64,000 bases of DNA, from positions 62,001 to 126,000 of the forward strand of contig JAIUOD010000005.1 of NCBI GenBank assembly GCA_020161405.1, read 5' to 3'. Positions 8,876 through 15,560 of the stretch are shown here, piece after piece (the stretch's first letter is position 1; each line of letters begins with the position of its first letter). The notes under the pieces are model-generated. The model worked only from the letters and a program-made list of their open reading frames with translations. It searched no databases and had not been told where the DNA came from. Source of the stretch: Pseudomonadota bacterium. GTDB taxonomy: Bacteria; Pseudomonadota; Alphaproteobacteria; Caulobacterales; Aquidulcibacteraceae. Made by a program: the position numbers and the translations under genes.

Positions 8876-10801
8876 TTAATCCAATACGCTTAGAGATTCA
8901 GTTACGTGTTCGATTGCGTTGACCAAATATTTTGGAAGTCGCTTTTTTAGCTCATTTGGTTTGTCTTTGTATTTATGCTCTAAAATAATAGCCAATTGCA
9001 TTGCCATATCAGTTTTTGAGACTCGAGTTAGCTCTTTGAAACCGTCCTTCTTAGTATTCTCTTCAAACATATACATTAATTGACACGCTACTTTTACATA
9101 GTCGACGTTACTTGACGTCGTGAAACTTGCTTTAATGGCTTCATATAAATTTTCGGAATTACTTTTTTGGGATTGATTTGCTGTTTTGGCATTATCGTCT
9201 AGCTGCGGTTCGTTTCCAAAATCATAATCCCCAAAAACCACGTGAAGCATATCTAATGCTAAATTAGCATCGGTACCATTTCCGTAAAGTAAATCATATT
9301 CAAGCGTCCATTTGTCAGATACAAAAGTTTTTACTACGCCCTCCTCTATAGCGGCCTGCCCGCTACTATTTTGCTTCTTGTAATCTTCCCCATGAACTTC
9401 TTTCATTTGAGGCGGAATTTCGTCTTTGTCGCCAACGCATGCAACTGGTAAATTTTCAATTGAACCGCCACTATTCCTTAGGAATATGTTGGCATATCTT
9501 CGCCAAGCTTTGCTTCCGACATTTACAATAGAAACACCATAGTCATTTAGTGGGCGCCCCAAAATTTTTGCGATTGTCGGAAGCAGAATATTTTCAGCAT
9601 CACCTTCAACTATAAGAACTCCACGAGCAAAAAATAAATTTGCTTTAGTGACATCAAGGAACTTATTTAGAAAAATATAGTCTTCGTTCGAAAGTTTAGT
9701 ATTTTTCGAATTCAATGAATAGGCCTGTCCTTGAACCATTAAAATCAATTTTCTAGCATCAACTTTTGAAGCTAAATTTGGGCTATGGGTAGTAATAAAG
9801 CACTGAATATTATCACCCTCAGTATCATCTGTCTTAGAGTTTATATAATCCAATAATTTCATTTGAAGTTGCGGATGAAGATGGGCTTCAGGTTCTTCAA
9901 TTAATAAAAGTGGAAATTCTTCTTCTAAATCTTGTTCCATCAAAAGCAATTCAGCTGCCATAAACAATATGTTATTGTAGCCGAGGCCGTGCCCAAATCT
10001 TTCTTGTGTTAATGATAGTTTCAGGCTTTCCAAAATGGCTCTTAAATGCCTCTTCTTTTCCTGATTAGTTTTTCCTACAATGTCTGTTAAGGCAATTAAA
10101 TCAATCTTGGCTTTGAGTTTGGGCTTATCTTTTTCAAGGATTAGATTTTGGAGATAATTCTTATCGATGTTATTAGATACATTTGAAATTGCCGTACCAT
10201 CTTGTGCCAGTTTAGCATTCGCTTCAGCAATTGGACTTAGAATTGAATCAATTTCTTTGTTTATCTCTTTTGCGGAGTTTAGGATTTGCGACAGCCTTGA
10301 ACCTCTGCCAGCCGATAATTCGGTTTCAGCATCACGTAAAGGTTTCAAGTATGTGACCGCAAGGAATTCCCTAATCTCACTTTCTAGAATTCCACCTATT
10401 GCGGCTTTACCTGAACGGATTTCAGTTGAAATGTATGGGTATCCTCTTTTCTCCCTACCAGTAAGTTTAGCAACTAAATTAACATATAAAACTGGAACTA
10501 AACTAGATTCATCTGAAGGATTTTTTTCGTATGTTAGATGCTCAACAAAAATATGGGCGTATTTTTCAACATTTTTGAATTTTAATTCGATTGAAAGTTC
10601 TTTTTCTTCATTGTGAAAATCCGCATCAGTTAAAAATATTCGCTCGCTGGAATTAGTACCTAATGTGTATCTTATCGCATCTACAAGACAAGTTTTACCT
10701 GAATCATTTTCACCTACAATAACATTTAATCCAGATTTAAATTCTAAACTCAAATCCTTAAATATTCTAAAACTGTTTATTTTAATGTTTGAAATATACA
10801 T
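8876..10801 (-). CDS. OLD-family ATPase/TOPRIM nuclease, GajA-like
   Basis: A 641-residue protein. The N-terminal SMC-like ATPase has Walker A GENDSGKT (30-37), a GHGLGYNNIL signature near 270-279, Walker B LLLIEEPEAHLHP (298-310) and an H-loop ITTHSP (about 337-342). A TOPRIM domain follows: GVLIVEGDAE puts the catalytic Glu near 399, and VGDKDE near 456-461 gives the acidic pair that binds metal. This is the layout of overcoming-lysogenization-defect nucleases. The immediately downstream UvrD-like helicase marks it as class 2, the GajA type. In Gabija, the ATPase domain senses nucleotide depletion and gates DNA nicking. All key motifs look intact. The upstream 600 bp is non-coding and contains 12-bp tandem repeats. 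Confidence 0.8.
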   Translation of the reverse strand: MYISNIKINSFRIFKDLSLEFKSGLNVIVGENDSGKTCLVDAIRYTLGTNSSERIFLTDADFHNEEKELSIELKFKNVEKYAHIFVEHLTYEKNPSDESSLVPVLYVNLVAKLTGREKRGYPYISTEIRSGKAAIGGILESEIREFLAVTYLKPLRDAETELSAGRGSRLSQILNSAKEINKEIDSILSPIAEANAKLAQDGTAISNVSNNIDKNYLQNLILEKDKPKLKAKIDLIALTDIVGKTNQEKKRHLRAILESLKLSLTQERFGHGLGYNNILFMAAELLLMEQDLEEEFPLLLIEEPEAHLHPQLQMKLLDYINSKTDDTEGDNIQCFITTHSPNLASKVDARKLILMVQGQAYSLNSKNTKLSNEDYIFLNKFLDVTKANLFFARGVLIVEGDAENILLPTIAKILGRPLNDYGVSIVNVGSKAWRRYANIFLRNSGGSIENLPVACVGDKDEIPPQMKEVHGEDYKKQNSSGQAAIEEGVVKTFVSDKWTLEYDLLYGNGTDANLALDMLHVVFGDYDFGNEPQLDDNAKTANQSQKSNSENLYEAIKASFTTSSNVDYVKVACQLMYMFEENTKKDGFKELTRVSKTDMAMQLAIILEHKYKDKPNELKKRLPKYLVNAIEHVTESLSVLD

Positions 10802-10886
10802 GGTAAACTTTAATCAAATAACTTGTGAAAATTATCAAATAAATATTTAATTAATGTTTAGCAAGAAATTATTTTAAAAATATTTT

Positions 10887-10920
10887 AAGTAGATTAAAAA
10901 GTAGATTAAAAAGTAGAGTA
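10887..10920. repeat. Three 12-bp tandem repeats (iteron-like)
   Basis: The unit AAGTAGATTAAA occurs twice exactly (10887-10898, 10899-10910), followed by a 10-bp third copy, AAGTAGAGTA. They lie 86-119 bp upstream of the OLD start codon. Such units could be iterons of a replication origin or operator sites for the defence operon. Confidence 0.6.
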
Positions 10921-11119
10921 TAAACTAGTAATTGATATTAGAATTGCTCTTATAAAATTATCAAAATTACAGATGTTAATCTAAAATAATTTTTATTTTT
11001 GCGATATAGCAATTATAAATAATAAACCCAGTCAAAAATTTAAAATGCAATGTTTCGAAAATTAACAATAAGTTATTTTGAATATAATTTCTTATATGGA
11101 ATGCATGTACGTTATGAAT

Positions 11120-11153
11120 AATTAAGTTATTAAAAACAATTAATAACTTAATT
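11120..11153. repeat. 12-bp inverted repeat with 10-nt loop
   Basis: AATTAAGTTATT (11120-11131) pairs exactly with AATAACTTAATT (11142-11153). There is no clear T-run for a terminator on either side. A hairpin origin or a protein-binding dyad is possible. Confidence 0.5.
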
Positions 11154-11395
11154 GCTTAATTTACTCGCTAATTGCAATATATAAAAAGATAATTAGATAA
11201 ATTGATTATATTTTAATGTTTTTATTTTTGGTTTTATATTTCATAATTGTTGAAATAAGTATTTTTTAATTATGCCAATTTTGGCTAATAGTAATCATCA
11301 AGGGAAATAATAAACGTAATTTCCTAACTAAAATATGAGACTGCCTTGTTGCAAATAGGACGCTTGCTCCCTTAAGCTAAATAACAGGTTGATGG

Positions 11396-11413
11396 TACTA
11401 AATATATTTAGTA
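11396..11413. repeat. 18-bp perfect palindrome downstream of the HUH gene
   Basis: TACTAAATATATTTAGTA is fully self-complementary and ends 10 nt from the last codon of the HUH protein gene. It could be a weak terminator or a binding site for the element's replication protein. Confidence 0.5.
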
Positions 11414-11423
11414 TTTCTTTGAT

Positions 11424-12104
11424 TTAATGAATTTCAGTTTTTACAAATGAAATTGACGAATTCTTAAATTTCTTTTTTTGCTCAATAAGCCCAGCTTGAC
11501 TAATTTTGCTTAAAGTTTTTTTCTTATGCTTATCTATTTTATCATTCATATGTGATTTAGCTGAATGCGAATTTATATTTGTATTCAAAGGATCAAATTC
11601 ACCTTTTAAATTGTTACTGTTGCAATTTTTTGTAATATACTGAGCCCAAGCTTCAGTATATCCATCGCTAACGTCTACTTGATAATCTGCCCAATCTAGG
11701 CTTCTCCAATTTGATTTAATGTCAATCTCAAACTCTTTAAATGTGATGAAATTCGGCCTGCCTATTATAATATGGTAGTGAATTCTTTCGTTATTATCTA
11801 ATTCAACGCAGGAAATATATTCTAGACGAAACCTACTTTCTGATTGGCCTTTTCGCTTTCGATGGTACTTATTTTTAAAGTATTTTTTATTTAGTCTATT
11901 ATATAGTTTTCTCACTTCTTTTGAGGCTATTTCCCTATTTAATTTTTCTAACGTTTTGTTTGGCGTTAATTTTGATTGTTTAAAAGTTAGGGTAAGCGCA
12001 ATTGGATTAGCTATATTTTTCGCCAACGAAATTACGTATTCTGAAGTTGCACCTTTAATTAGATAGTTTGATGATGCGCTTATAAAGTTTTCTATATTTG
12101 ACAT
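11424..12104 (-). CDS. HUH endonuclease-like rolling-circle replication protein
   Basis: A 226-residue basic protein. The core pattern of a single-tyrosine HUH endonuclease is visible: an early beta strand with polar residues (NPIALTLTFKQ, about 33-43), the HUH-type motif RIHYHIIIGRP with metal-binding His109 and His111, and a candidate catalytic Tyr156 in WAQYITKNC. Such proteins nick one DNA strand to start rolling-circle replication of plasmids, filamentous phages and small satellites. It lies with an AlpA-like gene and an integrase on the same strand, the usual set of a small integrated element. The sequence is divergent and I cannot place it in a named Rep family. The C-terminus is Lys-rich. 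Confidence 0.6.
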   Translation of the reverse strand: MSNIENFISASSNYLIKGATSEYVISLAKNIANPIALTLTFKQSKLTPNKTLEKLNREIASKEVRKLYNRLNKKYFKNKYHRKRKGQSESRFRLEYISCVELDNNERIHYHIIIGRPNFITFKEFEIDIKSNWRSLDWADYQVDVSDGYTEAWAQYITKNCNSNNLKGEFDPLNTNINSHSAKSHMNDKIDKHKKKTLSKISQAGLIEQKKKFKNSSISFVKTEIH

Positions 12105-12322
12105 TTGTTCATTTCTTTATTTTTATTGTTGTTTTGAACTATTATTAAATTGGTATTTGAAAATTTTCTAATGATCAACGAACGAGTTAGGAAATCGGAA
12201 AAATTTAGAATATCTTTGAAACCATTTTTAAAATAAACAAATGCGAAAAGTAACAGTGATGCATAGATGGCTTCACTATTACTCTCTTCGCTTTTTTCTT
12301 ATCAAAGTTTATATTTTTAAAC

Positions 12323-12562
12323 CTAATGTAATGTTGGCGAACTATTAATCATTCTTTCAATTTCAGATCGTCTAATTCGCGAACAAGTACCTATTTTCAC
12401 AATTTGCAACTTTCCGAGTTTAGACAATTTATAGATAGTCGGAACAGACATGCTGCAAATCTTGGCTGTTTCTGAAATAGTAAACAGTTGCTTTTCTTTA
12501 TTTAAATCCACAATAGTTTTCCCTAAAACTAGGGCAACCATACATAATATACTTAAACTCAC
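12323..12562 (-). CDS. AlpA-like helix-turn-helix protein (excisionase/regulator)
   Basis: A 79-residue protein, of which about residues 25-75 form a MerR/AlpA-type winged helix-turn-helix: QLFTISETAKICSMSVPTIYKLSKLG, then KLQIVKIGTCSRIRRSEIERMI, where a DNA-reading wing and the Arg-Arg-Ser-Glu-Ile signature of the HTH_17 group follow. These proteins act as excisionases or activate integrase genes in P4-like elements, and this one sits directly downstream of the integrase gene on the same strand. The 5' end is uncertain: GTG 12562, ATG 12541 or a GTG just before VDLNKEK are possible, and none has a strong ribosome site apart from GGGAAAA near the last. Confidence 0.7.
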   Translation of the reverse strand: MSLSILCMVALVLGKTIVDLNKEKQLFTISETAKICSMSVPTIYKLSKLGKLQIVKIGTCSRIRRSEIERMINSSPTLH

Positions 12563-12653
12563 TGGATGCCAGTTGATAACAATTGAATATATTTTTTATA
12601 AGTATTTATATTCTTGTAAATCTTAACACAATTAGATAAAAAAGTCAAGTTTT

Positions 12654-13853
12654 TTATTTGACTTTTTTTGAACAATATTCATTCCATTTCAACATAATAT
12701 CTTTACGGCGCTCTAACAAATCTGTTCGCATGTACGCAGATTCTAACTTATTTTCATCACTGTGTGACAAGCACCTTGAAACGAGTTTCTTGTCTGCCTC
12801 GTACAATTCTAATGCCCAATCTGCAAATGAAGAACGAAAGCCATGAGTAGTGGCATTTCCTTTGCCAACTATTTTAATGATTTCATTTCTCATTGCATTT
12901 TCGTTTATTGCGCCATCTATAACAACTTCTTTTTGAGTTGCGACATCAAAATATTTAATTTTTGAATTACCTTGGAATATTAGGTGGCTATTGGTATTAA
13001 CCTGCAGATCTTTTGCCTTATTCAGCACTTCAATCATCTCGTCAGTAAGCGGAACATGATGGCCTTTATTATTCTTCATTATTGAAGGTGGTTTATTCCA
13101 AATTTTATTTTTAATATCTATTTGTTCCCAGCTGGCACTACGCACTTCAATTGTTCTAGACGCTGTTAATATTGCAAACTTTAGCGCCAAATTCGTTGGC
13201 GATGAGTTTGAATTTAGCTTTTTTATAAAGTCTGGAATTTCCTTATAATCTAATGCCTTCTGATGTACTGGCCTAACTTTATAATTTGAAAGTGCCTGAT
13301 CAATAATCTTCATATCAATTGAATTTTCACGAAAATGTTTCGCCGTCGACCATTGAATAATTTGCCCTATTCTTTGCTTTATTTTTGCCGCAGTGTCGTG
13401 CTTTTTCACCCAAATTTTTTCTAAGACATCGATAATATGATTTGCTTGAACATCTTTAATATTCATTTTTCCAATTGATGGGAATACGTGAATTTTAAGA
13501 GAATTAATCCAACCGTCACTATGCTTTTTATTCTTAAATGTCGTTTTAACTTCATTGAATTTTTTAATTGATGCTTCTTCAAAACTAATACTTGTGTATT
13601 TTTTATTTTTTTGCTGATAGTCTAAAATACCTGATTTAATTTTTCGCCTAATTTCAAAGGCCTTATCCCTTGCATCGGCTAGTCCAACTAATGGGTATCC
13701 GCCAAGTCCAATTTCGCTTATTTTATTTTCAATTTGCACTCTAAGTACCCAATGCCTTGATTTCCCTTTTCTTTTCAACCTAAGCCCATTGCCATCAATT
13801 AATATTTTTGTTGTCTTGTCATTTTCAATTTTTTTTACGTTTAATTTTCCCAT
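12654..13853 (-). CDS. P4-type tyrosine recombinase (integrase)
   Basis: A 399-residue integrase. The N-terminal arm-binding domain (about 1-95, DUF4102 type) reads LRLKRKGKSRHWVLRVQI...IGLGGYPLVGLADARDKA. A core-binding helical domain follows (about 96-190). The catalytic domain has Arg233 (TASRTIEVR), His337 and Arg340 (HGFRSSFADWA), His364 (CLSHSD) and nucleophile Tyr374. All catalytic positions are present, so it should be active. Its 5' side faces direct repeats that look like arm sites (13881-14000) and a tRNA-Ser-like tail at 14017-14031. It would integrate the element to its left at a tRNA 3' end. Confidence 0.92.
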   Translation of the reverse strand: MGKLNVKKIENDKTTKILIDGNGLRLKRKGKSRHWVLRVQIENKISEIGLGGYPLVGLADARDKAFEIRRKIKSGILDYQQKNKKYTSISFEEASIKKFNEVKTTFKNKKHSDGWINSLKIHVFPSIGKMNIKDVQANHIIDVLEKIWVKKHDTAAKIKQRIGQIIQWSTAKHFRENSIDMKIIDQALSNYKVRPVHQKALDYKEIPDFIKKLNSNSSPTNLALKFAILTASRTIEVRSASWEQIDIKNKIWNKPPSIMKNNKGHHVPLTDEMIEVLNKAKDLQVNTNSHLIFQGNSKIKYFDVATQKEVVIDGAINENAMRNEIIKIVGKGNATTHGFRSSFADWALELYEADKKLVSRCLSHSDENKLESAYMRTDLLERRKDIMLKWNEYCSKKVK

Positions 13854-13880
13854 CTTTTCTCCAAAATATTATTATTTTTT

Positions 13881-13901
13881 ACCCATTTTTATACCCATTT
13901 T
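13881..13901. repeat. Direct repeats upstream of the integrase, probable arm-type sites
   Basis: ACCCATTTT occurs at 13881-13889 and 13893-13901; on the integrase strand they read as TGGGT units. Repeated TGGGTA-like units beside P4-type integrase genes commonly serve as arm sites for the N-terminal domain. Position supports this; binding is inferred. Confidence 0.5.
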
Positions 13902-13983
13902 GGATGTAAAAGTGAGTTTATATATTTTAATGGATTTTTATGAAAAATTCAATTAAATTATTGATTTTATTATAAATATTTAT

Positions 13984-14000
13984 GGATATTGACGGATATT
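13984..14000. repeat. GGATATT direct repeat next to the att core
   Basis: GGATATT at 13984-13990 and 13994-14000, 10 bp apart (one helical turn), about 17 bp from the tRNA-like core. A likely arm or core-flanking recombinase site. Confidence 0.4.
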
Positions 14001-14016
14001 TATACGTATTATACTT

Positions 14017-14031
14017 TCTCTCTGTCCGCCA
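14017..14031 (+). mobile_element. Probable attachment core: 3' tail of a tRNA-Ser gene
   Basis: TCTCTCTGTCCGCCA matches the end of a class II tRNA-Ser: acceptor strand TCTGTCC, discriminator G and CCA. No T-loop, variable arm or 5' acceptor strand precedes it, so this is a tail only, not a gene. Such duplicated tails mark the end of integrated elements; here it would be the right boundary of the element carrying the integrase. The matching intact tRNA was not found in the window and would have to lie to the left on the plus strand. Confidence 0.5.
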
Positions 14032-14155
14032 TTTATTTGTTGTTCAATAAAGCCATAGGCAGCAAATTGTTAATAAGTGATAGGTTGCAATATTATACCA
14101 AAAACCCCTTATTAGTTTTAAAACAAAAAAATATTTTTTGGATGTTACTTTAAAT

Positions 14156-14174
14156 CTAGGTAGATTCCGAATCT
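14156..14174 (+). promoter_or_regulatory. Shared 19-bp stress-cluster motif, site 1
   Basis: CTAGGTAGATTCCGAATCT, ending 102 nt before the start of the DUF4398 gene at 14277. It matches the 19-bp motif found at 19664, 27636 and (minus strand) 23725 with the same orientation relative to the downstream gene. The placement suggests an activator site. Confidence 0.55.
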
Positions 14175-14276
14175 GTTCTTTATGCTCTTCTGATTTTAAA
14201 CCATTGAGTAAGGCAGCTAATCAATGCTGACCTTTAATTTGGGATTGCCGTTTGCAATCGAAATAATGGGTGCAAA

Positions 14277-14675
14277 ATGTGTAAAGCAATTTTAAATACA
14301 ATTAATTTTAAGCCGATAAGAAAAAACCTATTTGTGGCATTCTTTGCCACTAGTTTTTTCCTATTTTCTAGCAATGCCTTTGCAGGGCAAAGCGAGGCAA
14401 ATGAAGCCATTGCCCGTGCAGAAGCTAAAATTGAAATGGCAACACGCCAAGCTGGCCTTGCAGGAAATCAAGGCGATCAAAGCTATAATATGTCACGCGA
14501 TCGTGTTGAAACGGCAAAATCAGCTTTGAGCAAAGGCAATTATGATAGTGCAGAAATGTTGGCCGATGAAGCGGCATTACTTGCCGAACTGACAGGCGAG
14601 AAAGCAAAGCTTGCCGCACTTAAAACAAGCAATGAAGCCATTTCAAAATCAAATGCACAAATAACTGCCAATTAA
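14277..14675 (+). CDS. DUF4398-domain exported protein
   Basis: A 132-residue protein with a long N-terminal segment holding a signal peptide (hydrophobic core LFVAFFATSFFLFSSNAFA, cleavage probably before GQSEAN near residue 37). The mature part is a short helical DUF4398 domain (AIARAEAKIEMATRQAG...MSRDRVETAKSALSKGNYDSAEMLADEAALLAELT), found in periplasmic proteins next to OmpA-type lipoproteins. The following gene, 11 nt downstream, carries a related helical repeat plus an OmpA domain, so the two likely work together at the cell wall. An internal start closer to the signal peptide is possible. Motif site 1 lies upstream and no other promoter signal was recognised. Confidence 0.7.
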   Translation: MCKAILNTINFKPIRKNLFVAFFATSFFLFSSNAFAGQSEANEAIARAEAKIEMATRQAGLAGNQGDQSYNMSRDRVETAKSALSKGNYDSAEMLADEAALLAELTGEKAKLAALKTSNEAISKSNAQITAN

Positions 14676-14686
14676 AGGAAATAGAT

Positions 14687-15511
14687 ATGAAAACGAATTT
14701 TACAAAGCCATTCTTTTTAGGGGCGGCGATATTGGCACTATCTGCTTGCGCAACTATGGCACCAAATCAAAGCATTCAAGATGCACAAATGCGTCTTTCT
14801 GCGGATTATAACGATAAAAAAACCGCAGAACGTGGACAGGGTGATTTGGCAAATGCCAAATCTGCTTTAGCTTTGGCGCAAACACTTTGGGATAATGGCG
14901 AAACTGAAAAATCAAACCACCAATTATTCATGGCGCAAACCTATCTTGATTTAGCGGAAACCCGTGGCGCGCAGGCCAAAGTAGAGGCGTCAAACACTTC
15001 AATGCAAAGCCAAGCTCTACTGGCAAAAAGCAATAATATAATTGCCGACAAAAATTCACAGATTAATGCAATGAATAACACATTGACAACGCGTGACCAG
15101 CAATTGGCGGATGCGCAAGAGCAATTACGAAATTATGACATGAAAACCACCGAACTTGGTTCGACAATGGTTTTGCAAGATGTAAGTTTTGAAACTGGTC
15201 GTTCAGAACTTTTACAAGGTGGGGTCAATCGCCTTCAACCGCTTATTAATTACCTAAGCCTTAGCCCGAATACACGCGTAAGGATTGAAGGCTACACAGA
15301 TAATGTTGGTGGGTCGCAATATAATATGGGCCTTTCATTGGCGCGCGCCAATTCGGTCAAAGCCATCCTAACAAATTCGAATGTGAATTCAGATCGGATT
15401 GAAACTTTTGGCTCTGGCTATGAAAAACCAGTTGCGACAAATTCTACACCATCAGGTCGCCAATTAAATCGCCGTGTTGAAATTACTTTATTGAAACAAC
15501 CAGGCAATTAA
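14687..15511 (+). CDS. OmpA-family lipoprotein with N-terminal DUF4398 region
   Basis: A 274-residue outer-membrane lipoprotein. The lipobox is LSAC with Cys20. Residues about 25-130 form a helical DUF4398-like and coiled-coil region (AKSALALAQTLWDNGETEKSNHQLF...). Residues about 155-270 are an OmpA/Pal C-terminal domain that binds peptidoglycan: LQDVSFETGRSEL, then RVRIEGYTDNVGGSQYN and the conserved basic ending GRQLNRRVEITL. It should tether the outer membrane to the wall. It is preceded by a ribosome site (AAAGGAAATAG) and shares an operon with the DUF4398 gene. A strong hairpin at 15531-15560 ends the unit. Confidence 0.85.
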   Translation: MKTNFTKPFFLGAAILALSACATMAPNQSIQDAQMRLSADYNDKKTAERGQGDLANAKSALALAQTLWDNGETEKSNHQLFMAQTYLDLAETRGAQAKVEASNTSMQSQALLAKSNNIIADKNSQINAMNNTLTTRDQQLADAQEQLRNYDMKTTELGSTMVLQDVSFETGRSELLQGGVNRLQPLINYLSLSPNTRVRIEGYTDNVGGSQYNMGLSLARANSVKAILTNSNVNSDRIETFGSGYEKPVATNSTPSGRQLNRRVEITLLKQPGN

Positions 15512-15530
15512 ACCCTTTCTTCGAGGCAGA

Positions 15531-15560
15531 TAGACCCCGCGCCCCTCCGCGCGGGGTCTA
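15531..15560. terminator. Strong hairpin between two convergent genes
   Basis: TAGACCCCGCGC pairs with GCGCGGGGTCTA over 12 bp with a 6-nt loop. It follows the OmpA gene by 19 nt and includes the TAG stop of the convergent kinase gene, so it can end transcription from both sides. The T-rich tail is weak on the plus strand. Confidence 0.75.

Larger units (their letters stand above)
10802..11423. other. Long AT-rich non-coding tract with repeats and palindromes
   Basis: This 622-bp stretch separates the leftward HUH gene from the leftward OLD gene, and no convincing gene was found in it. It holds three 12-bp tandem repeats (10887-10920), a 12-bp inverted repeat (11120-11153) and an 18-bp perfect palindrome (11396-11413). 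A short less AT-rich patch lies around 11340-11395. It must also contain the OLD promoter. Repeats plus a neighbouring HUH protein suggest a replication or transfer origin, but no known nick site was recognised. Confidence 0.4.

Noticed and set aside
10887..10920. Tandem repeats considered as a short CRISPR array
   Set aside because: The units are 12 bp with no spacers between them and there are no cas genes.
12187..12210. Another copy of the shared motif (GGAAATCGGAAAAATTTAG region)
   Set aside because: Only the TCGGAA part agrees; the ACCTAG half is TTTAG, and it is within the mobile element.
13860..14031. A possible tRNA gene next to the integrase
   Set aside because: Only the last 15 bases look like a tRNA-Ser. 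No 5' acceptor strand, anticodon arm or T-loop lies before them; the upstream DNA is AT-rich repeats.
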